DNA from: Acidobacteriota bacterium
GTDB taxonomy: Bacteria; Acidobacteriota; Vicinamibacteria; Vicinamibacterales; CAVVIG01
Length of the DNA stretch: 62,238 nucleotides
Direction: 5' to 3'
Assembly: GCA_025463215.1 (NCBI GenBank)
Contig: JAOBWF010000246.1
Location: 1-62,238, forward strand
Shown piece after piece: positions 54,658 through 62,238 of this stretch (position 1 is the stretch's first letter; each line of letters opens with the position of its first letter). The translations under genes and the position numbers were made by a program. The notes under the pieces were generated by a model. It ran no database searches. It was given only the letters and a program-made list of their open reading frames with translations, and was not told the origin of the DNA.

Positions 54658-54867
54658 TCATGCGACATCGGCCTCAGCGCACGTCGTGGTCGTCCCGCGG
54701 CTTCGCCCGGGAACACGACCCGGTGGCGGCCCGCGCGTGTCGGGTGTCAGCAGCCGGTTGTCGGCCGCAAAGAACCGAGCACGCGTTTTGCGGTAGGTCG
54801 CTGCGGCCGGTTCACGTTCCATCGAACGTCGTCACCGCCAGTGACTAGACGGCCCAAGGAGAGAGAG

Positions 54868-55311
54868 ATGCGCTCATTCGTTCGTTCCATCGGCATCGCC
54901 GTCGGATTGCTGCTGCTCATTGGCGTGCACCAGGCGAGTGCACAAGTGACCGGCTCGATCGAGTTCACCACCAGCTTCCCGTTTGCGGTCGGCTACGCGA
55001 ACGTGCCCGCCGGCACGTATACGATCCGCCCGGATGATGACAATCCGGAGATCCTCCTGCTCACGGGGCCGCAGGTCGCCGTGCTCTTCTTGACGGGCAG
55101 CATCAACGCGCCGAGCACACCCGCCAAGAGCGAAGTCGTGTTCAAGCGCTACGGAGACGGGTACGTGCTGAAGGACGTCTGGCAGCAGGGGTCGGACTCT
55201 GGCGCGGAAGCGGTCGTCGCCGAGTCGGAACGGCACGCGGTCAAGGCCGGCGACGCCAAGAGCGACTATCGCGTCGCCGCCCTGAGAGTGGATCGGTCGA
55301 AAGACCACTGA
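54868..55311 (+). CDS. Small exported protein of an acidobacterial family
   Basis: A 147-residue secreted protein: signal FVRSIGIAVGLLLLIGVHQASA, then a beta-rich domain with FTTSFPFAVGYANVPAGTYTI and EVVFKRYGDGYVLKDVW. I recall many short acidobacterial proteins with this YGDGYVLxxVW motif; function unknown. GGAGAG precedes the ATG. A perfect 11-bp hairpin follows the stop. Confidence 0.75.
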   Translation: MRSFVRSIGIAVGLLLLIGVHQASAQVTGSIEFTTSFPFAVGYANVPAGTYTIRPDDDNPEILLLTGPQVAVLFLTGSINAPSTPAKSEVVFKRYGDGYVLKDVWQQGSDSGAEAVVAESERHAVKAGDAKSDYRVAALRVDRSKDH

Positions 55312-55323
55312 TTCGCGGACACA

Positions 55324-55350
55324 GACGGCGTCAGCGTACCTGACGCCGTC
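55324..55350. terminator. Perfect 11-bp hairpin between convergent genes
   Basis: GACGGCGTCAG and CTGACGCCGTC form an 11-bp stem with a five-base loop, 13 bases after one stop codon and 19 bases before the other. A bidirectional terminator is the natural reading even without a T-run. Confidence 0.7.
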
Positions 55351-55368
55351 GCTCCCCACCTTCGCCGC

Positions 55369-55569
55369 TCACGCCTCTCGCCAGCCCGGTCTCCAGAACC
55401 ACACCCTCACATCAGAGCGGACGAATACGTCGATTTCGTCGGCGGTCAGCGGCAGACCGCGGCCATGCAGCTCCGCGAGCGTCTCGAAGGGATCGTGCGC
55501 GAATCGTATCCGAAGATCCTCCTCCGTCAGCAATCGACTCATCACTTCACCGACTGTTTCCTGCGACAT
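55369..55569 (-). CDS. RiPP-leader-like peptide (Os1348/Franean1_4349 NHLP-like)
   Basis: A 66-residue peptide. The N-terminal half SQETVGEVMSRLLTEEDLRIRF and the following HDPFETLAELHGRGLPLTADEIDVF match the helical leader pattern of small NHLP-clan precursor-like proteins (verb-like 'LLTDExLRxRFxxDP...L..L.G..LT.DE'). The C-terminal tail VRVWFWRPGWREA is rich in Trp and Arg. GAGAGGGG precedes the ATG. No cyclase or other modifying enzyme is adjacent, so it may be an orphan precursor or a leader-like regulatory protein. Confidence 0.6.
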   Translation of the reverse strand: MSQETVGEVMSRLLTEEDLRIRFAHDPFETLAELHGRGLPLTADEIDVFVRSDVRVWFWRPGWREA

Positions 55570-55677
55570 TGCGAACCCCTCTCGTCACCCGACGCCGGCG
55601 CAAGGTCCGGGCCAGCAGGGCAGAGCACGATCGGCCGCATTGACGACGCGCCGGTGTATAAGGCGCGTGCAAACGTG

Positions 55678-55691
55678 CGTCTGCGTGCACA
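55678..55691 (+). promoter_or_regulatory. Shared upstream element, copy C
   Basis: CGTCTGCGTGCACA, one base different from copies A and B, lies between 55569(-) and 55777(+), 86 bases before the RND permease start. GCGTGCAAAC lies just upstream, as in the other copies. Confidence 0.45.
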
Positions 55692-55776
55692 CACGCCGGC
55701 CGCGGTACTTCGAAGTGGCCGCAATCTGCCGCTCCCGCATGTGGCGCGAGCGTTGCCTTCAGTCATCACCGACGCC

Positions 55777-58700
55777 ATGTGGATAGTCAGACTCGCCCTT
55801 CGCCGGCCTTACACATTCGTGGTCACCTCGCTGCTGATCGCGGTGCTGGGCCTGATGTCGATCGTCTCGATGCCCACCGACATCTTCCCGGCCATCGACA
55901 TTCCGGTCATCAGCGTGATCTGGAGCTACGGCGGGCTGTCCGCCACCGAAATGCAGGAACGGATCACGACCGTCGTCGAGCGGGCGATGACGACGACGGT
56001 GAGCGGCCTCGAGCACCTCGAGTCGAATTCGGTGCGCGGCAACAGCGTCATCAAGCTGTACTTTCAGCCGGGCGCCGACGTGAACGCCGCGATCGCGCAG
56101 GTGACCGCAATTTGTCAGACCCTGATCCGGCCACTGCCGACCGGGATCACGCCGCCGCTCATCCTGCAGTACAACGCCGCCAGCGTGCCGGTGATCATGC
56201 TCAGCCTGGGCAGCGACACGCTCTCGGAGCAGGAAATCAGCGATCTGGGGAACAACTTCATCCGCACCCAGCTCGTGACGGTCCCCGGCGCCGCGGTACC
56301 CGTGCCGTACGGCGGCAAGTCGCGCGTGGTCAACATCGACCTCGACCCCGACGCGCTCTACGCGCACGGCCTGTCGCCCGGGGACATCAACACCGCCGTC
56401 GTCGCCCAGAACGTCGTGCGATCGCCCGGCACCGCCAAGATGGGCCCGATCGAATACGACGTCGCGATCAACAGCAGCCCGGAAATGCTGGAACAGCTGA
56501 ACGACATCCCCATCCGGTACACGAACGGCGCGACCGTGTACCTGCGCGACGTGGCCTTCGTCCACGACGGCTTCACGCCGCAGACCAACCTGGTCCGCCG
56601 CGACGGCCGCCACTCCGCGCTGCTGCCCGTGTTGACCAGCGGAACCGCCTCGACGCTCGCGGTGGTCAAGGGCGTGCGCGATTTGATGCCGAAAATTCAG
56701 GCCGGCTTGCCGAAGAGCCTGAGCGTCGACTTCCTGTTCGATCAGAGCGTGTTCGTGAGCGCCTCCATCACCGGCGTGCTCCGCGAGGGCGCGATCGCGG
56801 CCTTCCTGACGGCGCTGATGATCCTGCTCTTCCTCCACTCGTGGCGGAGCACGCTGATCGTGGTCACCTCCATTCCGCTCGCGCTCATGGCCTCGATCGG
56901 CGTGCTCCATCTGCTGCACCAGACGCTGAACGTGATGACGCTCGGCGGCATGGCGCTGGCGGTCGGGATCCTGGTCGACGATGCGACGGTGGAGATCGAG
57001 AACAACCACCGGCACATGGAGATGGGGACGCCGCTGCGCCAGGCGATCCTCGACGGCGCCGCGGAGGTCGCGTCGCCGGCGTTCGTCTCGACGCTCGCCA
57101 TCTGCATCGTCTTCGTGCCGATTTTCCTGCTGAGCGGCGTCGGCGGATTCCTGTTCTCGCCGCTCGCGATGGCCGTCGTGTTCGCGATGCTGGCGAGCTA
57201 TTTCCTGTCGCGGACGCTGGTGCCGACGATGTTCCTGTACCTGATCGCCGGCGAGGTGCGGGCGGACAAGGCGGCGGCCGAGGGGACGCGGAGATCGTTC
57301 CTCGGCCGCGTCGCCGATCGCTTCGAGGCGGGCTTTCACCGATTGACCGACGCCTATGCCGGTGTCCTCGACTGGATTCTCGAGCATCGCGTCATCGGGT
57401 TGACCGGATTTATGGTGTTCGCCGTCGCCTCGCTCTTCCTCTACCCGTTTGTCGGCCGCGACTTCTTCCCGACGGTCGACGCCGGCCAGCTCCGGCTCCA
57501 CGTGCGCTGCCCGCCGGGGACCCGGATCGAGCAGGCGGAAGTGTATTTCCAGCAGGTCGAGGACTATATCCGCCAGGTCATTCCGGCGGGCGAGGTCTCG
57601 GTGATCGACGACAACATCGGCTTGCCGAACAACATCAACCTGGCGCTGAGCGACAGTGTCACCGTCGGGCCGTCGGACGGCGAAATCCTGGTCGCGCTCA
57701 ACGCGACGCATCACCCGACCGCGGGCTACCTCAAGACGCTGCGCGAGGAGCTGCCGCGCCGGTTCTCCGAGCTGGAGTTCTTCGCCCAGCCGGCCGACAT
57801 CGTCAGCCAGATCCTCAACTTCGGGCTCCCCGCGCCGATCGACATCCAGATCAGCGGGCCGATCGCGGAGTCGGACAAGAACTACCAGACGGCCCAGCAG
57901 ATCTCGCGCGAGCTGTCGCAGGTGCCCGGCGCGGTGGACGTGCACGTCAAGCAGATCGTCGCCGCGCCGCGGATCATGATCGACAGCGACCGCGTGATCG
58001 CGCAGCAGTCAGGGCTGACCGCGACGAACATCGCCGCCAGTCTGTCGGTGTCGCTCGCCGGCAGCGGCGTAACCGGCACCAATTTCTGGCTCAACTATAA
58101 GAACGGCGTGAGCTACGAGGTCGTCGCACAGACGCAGCAATACCGCGTCAGCTCGATGGACGAACTGAGCCGCACGCCGATCGCCACGGCGGGCGGCGCG
58201 GCGCCCCAGCTGCTGAAAAATCTCGCCACCTTCACGCGGACGACGACGCCGCTGTCGCTGAACCACTACAACGTGCAGCCGGTCTTCGACGTCTCCGCCG
58301 GCGTCCAGGGTACCGACCTGGGCACGGTATCGGATGCGGTGGACCGGATCGTCGCGAACCATACCGGCACCATCGCCAAGGCCAGCAGCATCACCGTGCG
58401 GGGCCAGGTGCAGAGCATGAAGCAGGCCTTTTACGAAATGGCGATCGGGATCGTGTTCGCGGTCCTGCTCGTGTACTTCCTGATGGTGGTCAACTTCCAG
58501 TCCTGGATGGATCCGTTCATCATCCTGCTCGCGCTTCCTGGCGCGCTCGCGGGCATCCTGTGGGCGTTGTTCATCACGGGAACGACGATCAGCGTGCCGG
58601 CGCTGATGGGCTGCATCATGGCGATCGGCGTCGCGACGTCCAACAGCATCCTGATGGTCACCTTCGCCAACGAGCAGCGCGTGCCGCAGTTCGGCAGCCT

Positions 58701-58959
58701 CGACGCGCGGGCGGCGGCGCTCGCGGCCGGACGGACGCGGCTGCGCCCCGTGCTGATGACCGCGCTGGCGATGCTGCTGGGCATGCTGCCGATGAGCCTC
58801 GGCCTCGGCGAAGGCGGCGAGCAGAACGCGCCGCTCGGCCGCGCCGTCATCGGCGGCCTGCTGCTCGCGACGTTCTACACACTGTTCTTCGTACCCACGG
58901 CGTACAGCTGGCTGCGGCGCACGCCGCCGGTGGACTTCGACAGCGAGGAGGCGAAGTGA
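55777..58959 (+). CDS. RND-family efflux permease (AcrB-like)
   Basis: A 1060-residue inner-membrane pump. The first helix RPYTFVVTSLLIAVLGLMSI is followed by porter domains and the helix-4 motif GILVDDATVEIEN, with the two Asp residues of the proton relay. The helix-10 lysine of AcrB is replaced by Ser in GVATSNSILMV, as in several RND subgroups, so substrate class cannot be fixed from it. The stop overlaps the adaptor GTG (GTGA). It forms a tripartite system with the next two genes. Confidence 0.92.
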   Translation: MWIVRLALRRPYTFVVTSLLIAVLGLMSIVSMPTDIFPAIDIPVISVIWSYGGLSATEMQERITTVVERAMTTTVSGLEHLESNSVRGNSVIKLYFQPGADVNAAIAQVTAICQTLIRPLPTGITPPLILQYNAASVPVIMLSLGSDTLSEQEISDLGNNFIRTQLVTVPGAAVPVPYGGKSRVVNIDLDPDALYAHGLSPGDINTAVVAQNVVRSPGTAKMGPIEYDVAINSSPEMLEQLNDIPIRYTNGATVYLRDVAFVHDGFTPQTNLVRRDGRHSALLPVLTSGTASTLAVVKGVRDLMPKIQAGLPKSLSVDFLFDQSVFVSASITGVLREGAIAAFLTALMILLFLHSWRSTLIVVTSIPLALMASIGVLHLLHQTLNVMTLGGMALAVGILVDDATVEIENNHRHMEMGTPLRQAILDGAAEVASPAFVSTLAICIVFVPIFLLSGVGGFLFSPLAMAVVFAMLASYFLSRTLVPTMFLYLIAGEVRADKAAAEGTRRSFLGRVADRFEAGFHRLTDAYAGVLDWILEHRVIGLTGFMVFAVASLFLYPFVGRDFFPTVDAGQLRLHVRCPPGTRIEQAEVYFQQVEDYIRQVIPAGEVSVIDDNIGLPNNINLALSDSVTVGPSDGEILVALNATHHPTAGYLKTLREELPRRFSELEFFAQPADIVSQILNFGLPAPIDIQISGPIAESDKNYQTAQQISRELSQVPGAVDVHVKQIVAAPRIMIDSDRVIAQQSGLTATNIAASLSVSLAGSGVTGTNFWLNYKNGVSYEVVAQTQQYRVSSMDELSRTPIATAGGAAPQLLKNLATFTRTTTPLSLNHYNVQPVFDVSAGVQGTDLGTVSDAVDRIVANHTGTIAKASSITVRGQVQSMKQAFYEMAIGIVFAVLLVYFLMVVNFQSWMDPFIILLALPGALAGILWALFITGTTISVPALMGCIMAIGVATSNSILMVTFANEQRVPQFGSLDARAAALAAGRTRLRPVLMTALAMLLGMLPMSLGLGEGGEQNAPLGRAVIGGLLLATFYTLFFVPTAYSWLRRTPPVDFDSEEAK

Positions 58960-60221
58960 GCGAGCACCAGGACGACGCGCGCCCGGCGCCGCGGGCCCGC
59001 ACGCGCACCATGATCGTCATCGTGATTGGGATCTTGAGCGTGTTCGTGATCCTGCTGGCGGTCCGCGTCATCGCGCGAACCCGGAGCGACCGCGCGCTGA
59101 AGAGCGCGACGGAGACGGCGCAGGCCGCCGTGCCGCAGGTCTCCGTGATCCGGCCCGAGCCGGCCGCGAACAGCGATCTGACCGTCGCCGCCACCACCCA
59201 GGCGATGCAGGACACGATCGTCTACGCCAGGACCACCGGATACATCCGATCACGCAAGGTCGATATCGGCGATCGAGTCAAGGCGGGACAGCTCCTCGCC
59301 GAGATTGCGTCACCCGAGATCGATCAGCAGCTGCGGCAGGCGCAGGCCGATCTGCAGCAGTCCCAGAAGAACCTGGATCTGCAGAACGCGACGCTGGATC
59401 TCGCGCGGACCACGATGTCGCGCTACACCGCCGCGGATGCCGACAACGCGGTGGCCAAGCAGCTGGTCGATCAGAGCGTCGCGGCGGTCAAGACGGGGCA
59501 GGCGGCGGTGGCCGCCGCCGACGCCACCGTCGCGTCCAACGCCGCGAACGTCCGTCATTTTCAGGAGCTCACGTCGTTCGAGCGGGTCACGGCGCCGTTT
59601 GCCGGCACCATCATCCAGCGCAACATCGACGTCGGCGCGCTGATCATGGCGGGCAGCCCGACCAACAACACCGCCGCCGCGCCGTCGAGCATCACGGGCG
59701 GCGCGAACGGACTGTTCGAGGTCGCCCGCATCGACTGGCTGCGGGTATTCGTCAACGTGCCCCAGGCCTACGCCCCCAACGTGCACGCGGGCCTGCCCGC
59801 GTCGGTGTCGGTCCGCGGCCAGCTGATGGAGCCGGTTGTCGGCACCGTCACACGGACCGCCAACGCACTCGATCCCGCGACGCGGACGCTGCTCGTCGAG
59901 GTCGACGTGCCGAACGCGTCGCAACGCCTGCTGCCCGGGATGTTCGTCTACGTCGCGTTCAAGATCAGCGCGGCCGGCACGCGGTGGCGCGTGCCGGCGA
60001 CCGCGGCGGTCATCGACGCGCAGGGTACGCGGGTCGCGCTCGTCGGCCCGGGGAACAAGCTGCACTATCAATCGGTGGTGTTCGGCCGGGATCTCGGCGC
60101 ATTCATCGACGTGCAGGCGGGTCTGAGTGGCGGCGAATCGGTGATCAAGCAGCCCACCGTATCCCTGCAGGAGGGGCAAGTTGTCCGGCCGATCGCGCCG
60201 CAGCCGCCGTCCGATGATTAA
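58956..60221 (+). CDS. RND periplasmic adaptor (membrane fusion protein)
   Basis: A 421-residue adaptor starting at GTG 58956 inside the permease stop codon, with GAGGAG upstream. One membrane helix (about 16-40, IVIVIGILSVFVILLAVRVI) anchors it. The biotinyl-lipoyl halves flank a long coiled-coil hairpin (LRQAQADLQQSQKNLDLQ to AVAAADATVASNAANVRH), then the beta-barrel domain (FERVTAPFAGTIIQRNIDVG). It links pump and outer-membrane factor. Confidence 0.92.
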   Translation: MSEHQDDARPAPRARTRTMIVIVIGILSVFVILLAVRVIARTRSDRALKSATETAQAAVPQVSVIRPEPAANSDLTVAATTQAMQDTIVYARTTGYIRSRKVDIGDRVKAGQLLAEIASPEIDQQLRQAQADLQQSQKNLDLQNATLDLARTTMSRYTAADADNAVAKQLVDQSVAAVKTGQAAVAAADATVASNAANVRHFQELTSFERVTAPFAGTIIQRNIDVGALIMAGSPTNNTAAAPSSITGGANGLFEVARIDWLRVFVNVPQAYAPNVHAGLPASVSVRGQLMEPVVGTVTRTANALDPATRTLLVEVDVPNASQRLLPGMFVYVAFKISAAGTRWRVPATAAVIDAQGTRVALVGPGNKLHYQSVVFGRDLGAFIDVQAGLSGGESVIKQPTVSLQEGQVVRPIAPQPPSDD

Positions 60222-61644
60222 CGTGCCCGGGCGTCGCGGCGCACTCGTCGCGCTCGTCGCGCTCGCCGTCACCTCCGGCGGGTGCATGGTCGGACCGAAG
60301 TACGCGCGGCCCGATGTCGAGCAGCCGCCGGCGTTCAAGTCGCCGATGCCCGATGGCGATCGCGCGGCGGTGCCGGAACAATGGTGGCAACTCTACGGCA
60401 ATGCCGATCTCGATCGGTTGATCGCCACCGCCAACAGCGCGAACCAGACGCTTCGGCAGGCGGTCGCGCGCGTCGACCAGGCGCGCGCGCTGGCGCGTGT
60501 CGCCGCCAGCTATCGGTATCCGACGATCACCCTGGACCCTGCGCTCACGCGCCTGCGGACGTCGGGCACGCGCGTGAGTTCGGTCACCGGACTGCCGGTG
60601 ACCGGCAGCGCGACCTACAACGACTGGCTCCTGCCGCTCGACTTGAGTTACGAGGTCGACGTCTGGGGGCGCGTCCGGCGCGGACTGCAGGCGGCGCGAG
60701 CGCAGGCCGCCGCTGCGGGGGACGACGAGGCGGTGATCCGGCTCGGCGTCCAGACCGACGTGGCGCTGTATTACTACACGCTGCGCTGGATGGACGCCCA
60801 GTCAGAGATTCTCGCGCAGACCGTGACCTCCTACCAGGAGCAGGTCCGCGTGCTCACGGTCCAGGTCAATACCGGCATCGCCAGCCCGATCGTGCTCAAT
60901 CAGGCGCAGGCGCAGCTGCAGTCGACCGTCGCGCAGCAGCACGACATCGCGCGGGCGCGCGACGATGAGGAACACGCGCTGGCGATTCTGTGCGGCCAGG
61001 CAGCGCCGTCGTTCACGGTCGCCGCCAATCCCCTGCGCGAAGGCGCGCCGCCCGCGGTGCCGCCAGGGCTGCCGGCGGATGTCCTCCGCCAACGGCCCGA
61101 CGTCGCCGAAGCGGAGCAGAATCTGGTCGCCGCCAATGCGCAGGTCGGCGTCGCGACCGCGAATCTGTACCCGACGTTCGGGTTGACCGGGTCTGCCGGG
61201 TTCGAGAGCGGCGCGATCGGCAGCCTCGTCGGCTGGCAAAGCGGTCTGTGGTCTCTCGTCGGCGGGATGACGGCGCCGATCTTCGAAGGCGGCCGCCTGC
61301 GCGCGAATCTCGACGCGACCAAGGCGCAGTACCGGCAGACGGTCGCGTCGTACGTGAACCAGGTGCTGATCGCCTACGGTGACGTCGAGGACGCGCTGAC
61401 CGATCTGCACGCCCTCACCACCGAGGTGACCGACCTGCGCGACGCGGTGACCGCCTCGCAAAATTACCTCCGCGTCGCCCAGGTCCAGTACCGCAACGGC
61501 CTCGTCGATTACCTGACGGTGGTCGATGCGGAACGGACGCTGCTCGCCAATCAACTCGGGCTCTCTCAGGGGGTCAGCCAGCAGATGAGCGCCAGCATTC
61601 ACCTGATCAAGGCCCTCGGCGGCGGCTGGCAGGGCCGATCATGA
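60214..61644 (+). CDS. Outer-membrane efflux factor, lipoprotein (NodT/OprM-like)
   Basis: A 476-residue TolC-like protein: lipobox TSGGC with Cys24, MVGPKYARP after it as in NodT-type factors, two repeated OEP halves with long helices, and the conserved LDLSYEVDVWGRVR and TAPIFEGGRLRANL segments. It overlaps the adaptor by eight bases and completes the efflux system. The frame is open upstream, but the ATG at 60214 precedes the signal peptide directly. Confidence 0.92.
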   Translation: MINVPGRRGALVALVALAVTSGGCMVGPKYARPDVEQPPAFKSPMPDGDRAAVPEQWWQLYGNADLDRLIATANSANQTLRQAVARVDQARALARVAASYRYPTITLDPALTRLRTSGTRVSSVTGLPVTGSATYNDWLLPLDLSYEVDVWGRVRRGLQAARAQAAAAGDDEAVIRLGVQTDVALYYYTLRWMDAQSEILAQTVTSYQEQVRVLTVQVNTGIASPIVLNQAQAQLQSTVAQQHDIARARDDEEHALAILCGQAAPSFTVAANPLREGAPPAVPPGLPADVLRQRPDVAEAEQNLVAANAQVGVATANLYPTFGLTGSAGFESGAIGSLVGWQSGLWSLVGGMTAPIFEGGRLRANLDATKAQYRQTVASYVNQVLIAYGDVEDALTDLHALTTEVTDLRDAVTASQNYLRVAQVQYRNGLVDYLTVVDAERTLLANQLGLSQGVSQQMSASIHLIKALGGGWQGRS

Positions 61645-61669
61645 GATCCCAGCCGCCAAGGACGATCAC

Positions 61670-62238
61670 ATGCGCAGAAGCATTCGGAGTGTGGGCGTCG
61701 GGTTCGCGTGTGGTGCGGCGCTGCTGCTGCCGCCCACGGTTCGCGCCGAGCAGCAGCCGCCGCCGATCCAGGGCGTCACCGGCACGATCGCGCTGGAAGG
61801 CACCATCGATCAAACGTCCGAGGCCGGCAAGTCGGTGATCGTGAAGACCGTCGACGGCATGCGGCACCTGTTTCACGTGACCGAGAAAACGGTCGTCCAC
61901 GGAAGCGCGGCGGCGGATGCCGACGTGCTCGGTGTCATCGAGCCTGGTACCCGCATCGTCGTGCACTTCACCGCGAACGCAGGCCGGCAGACCGCGGTCG
62001 AAGTCGATCGGCTCGGCGCCGCAGGGTTGAAGACCGTCGAGGGGGTCGTGACCCGCGTCGATCGCGACGGCCGGCAGCTCTCGATCCACCTGGCCGACGG
62101 CACGACGCAAACGTTGCGACTGACGGACCGGGCCGCGGCCGACGTCGGCCGCGACGTCGAGTCAGCCGCGACCGTGGTGGTCTATTACGCGGACGAAGGC
62201 GGGCATCAAGTCGCGCACTATTTCAAGAAGATTTCCTG
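61670..62238 (+). CDS. Exported hypothetical protein, 3' end outside the window
   Basis: At least 189 residues from ATG 61670 with AAGGA upstream; no stop before the right edge. Signal RRSIRSVGVGFACGAALLLPPTVRA. Two similar beta-rich modules (GVTGTIALEGTIDQTSEAGK; TVEGVVTRVDRDGRQLSIHL) suggest tandem OB- or DUF-like domains seen in small periplasmic proteins. It follows the efflux operon by 25 bases and is probably co-transcribed. Family not recognised. Confidence 0.6.
   Translation, partial: MRRSIRSVGVGFACGAALLLPPTVRAEQQPPPIQGVTGTIALEGTIDQTSEAGKSVIVKTVDGMRHLFHVTEKTVVHGSAAADADVLGVIEPGTRIVVHFTANAGRQTAVEVDRLGAAGLKTVEGVVTRVDRDGRQLSIHLADGTTQTLRLTDRAAADVGRDVESAATVVVYYADEGGHQVAHYFKKIS

Noticed and set aside
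55759..57945. 728-codon minus-strand frame opposite the RND permease
   Set aside because: Antisense shadow with low-complexity charged sequence; the forward frame is an unmistakable RND pump.

Overview
The window is about 62 kb of high-GC DNA (most genes have G or C at the third codon position) from what looks like a soil member of the Acidobacteriota, probably the Vicinamibacteria. The best taxonomic clue is a pair of very long MacB-like permeases without an ATPase (18420-21134 and 21230-23695), the 'acidobacterial duplicated orphan permease' architecture. Several small exported proteins are also of types I associate with that phylum. The chromosome is densely packed, and many neighbours overlap by ATGA, GTGA or TGATG, so translational coupling is a general habit here. 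I saw no rRNA, tRNA, CRISPR array, transposase or phage gene.

Layout. 1-5200: a GT-C type cell-envelope glycosylation cluster (two polytopic glycosyltransferase-like proteins, a UDP-galactopyranose-mutase-like flavoprotein and a divergent PIG-V-like mannosyltransferase). 5237-15786: redox and stress genes (SDR, zinc alcohol dehydrogenase with an SRPBCC protein, pyruvate-oxidase-like ThDP enzyme, aromatic-ring FAD monooxygenase), DUF4142, DinB-like, a ClC antiporter divergent from a MarR regulator. 15866-18092: a hybrid histidine kinase with a degenerate receiver, flanked by two small zinc-ribbon genes. 18420-23695: the two orphan permeases. 23833-28741: a STAS-like protein, a small membrane protein, a GT9-like glycosyltransferase overlapping a poly-serine lipoprotein gene, a soluble histidine kinase and a secreted HELQH protein. 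28803-34551: an OmpR-type regulator, a Rieske protein plus two membrane proteins in one operon, a DUF4136 lipoprotein, an exported protein coupled to a SpoIIE-type phosphatase, and a DedA protein. 34562-41049: aldo/keto reductase with a PQQ-type sugar dehydrogenase, a 3-hydroxyisobutyrate-dehydrogenase-like enzyme, an HtrA-like protease, and an OmpR-type regulator lacking the receiver lysine. 41265-48124: a membrane protein, a formate dehydrogenase alpha subunit with its DUF1641 partner, a BldC-like regulator, and a di-haem peroxidase with an FnIII-like protein. 48158-62238: a MEDS histidine kinase, an oxalate-decarboxylase-like cupin / sulfite-oxidase-like / MFS operon, a beta-barrel protein, a RiPP-leader-like peptide and a tripartite RND efflux operon.

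What stands out. First, a glycosyltransferase whose 3' end overlaps the GTG start of a Tat-type lipoprotein that is 55/74 serine over residues 50-123. I infer a dedicated surface serine-glycosylation pair; it is the best candidate here for an undescribed system. Second, a BldC-like gene is followed by four CGCGAC copies at exact 10-bp spacing in front of the di-haem peroxidase gene. Third, a 14-bp element (CGTCTGCGTGC[G/A]CA) lies 86-91 bp before three start codons, each time in a divergent intergenic region, which suggests one regulon. Fourth, two receiver domains have lost catalytic residues (Asp to Cys; Lys to Thr).

All identifications come from reading the translations and recalling family signatures; no search was run.
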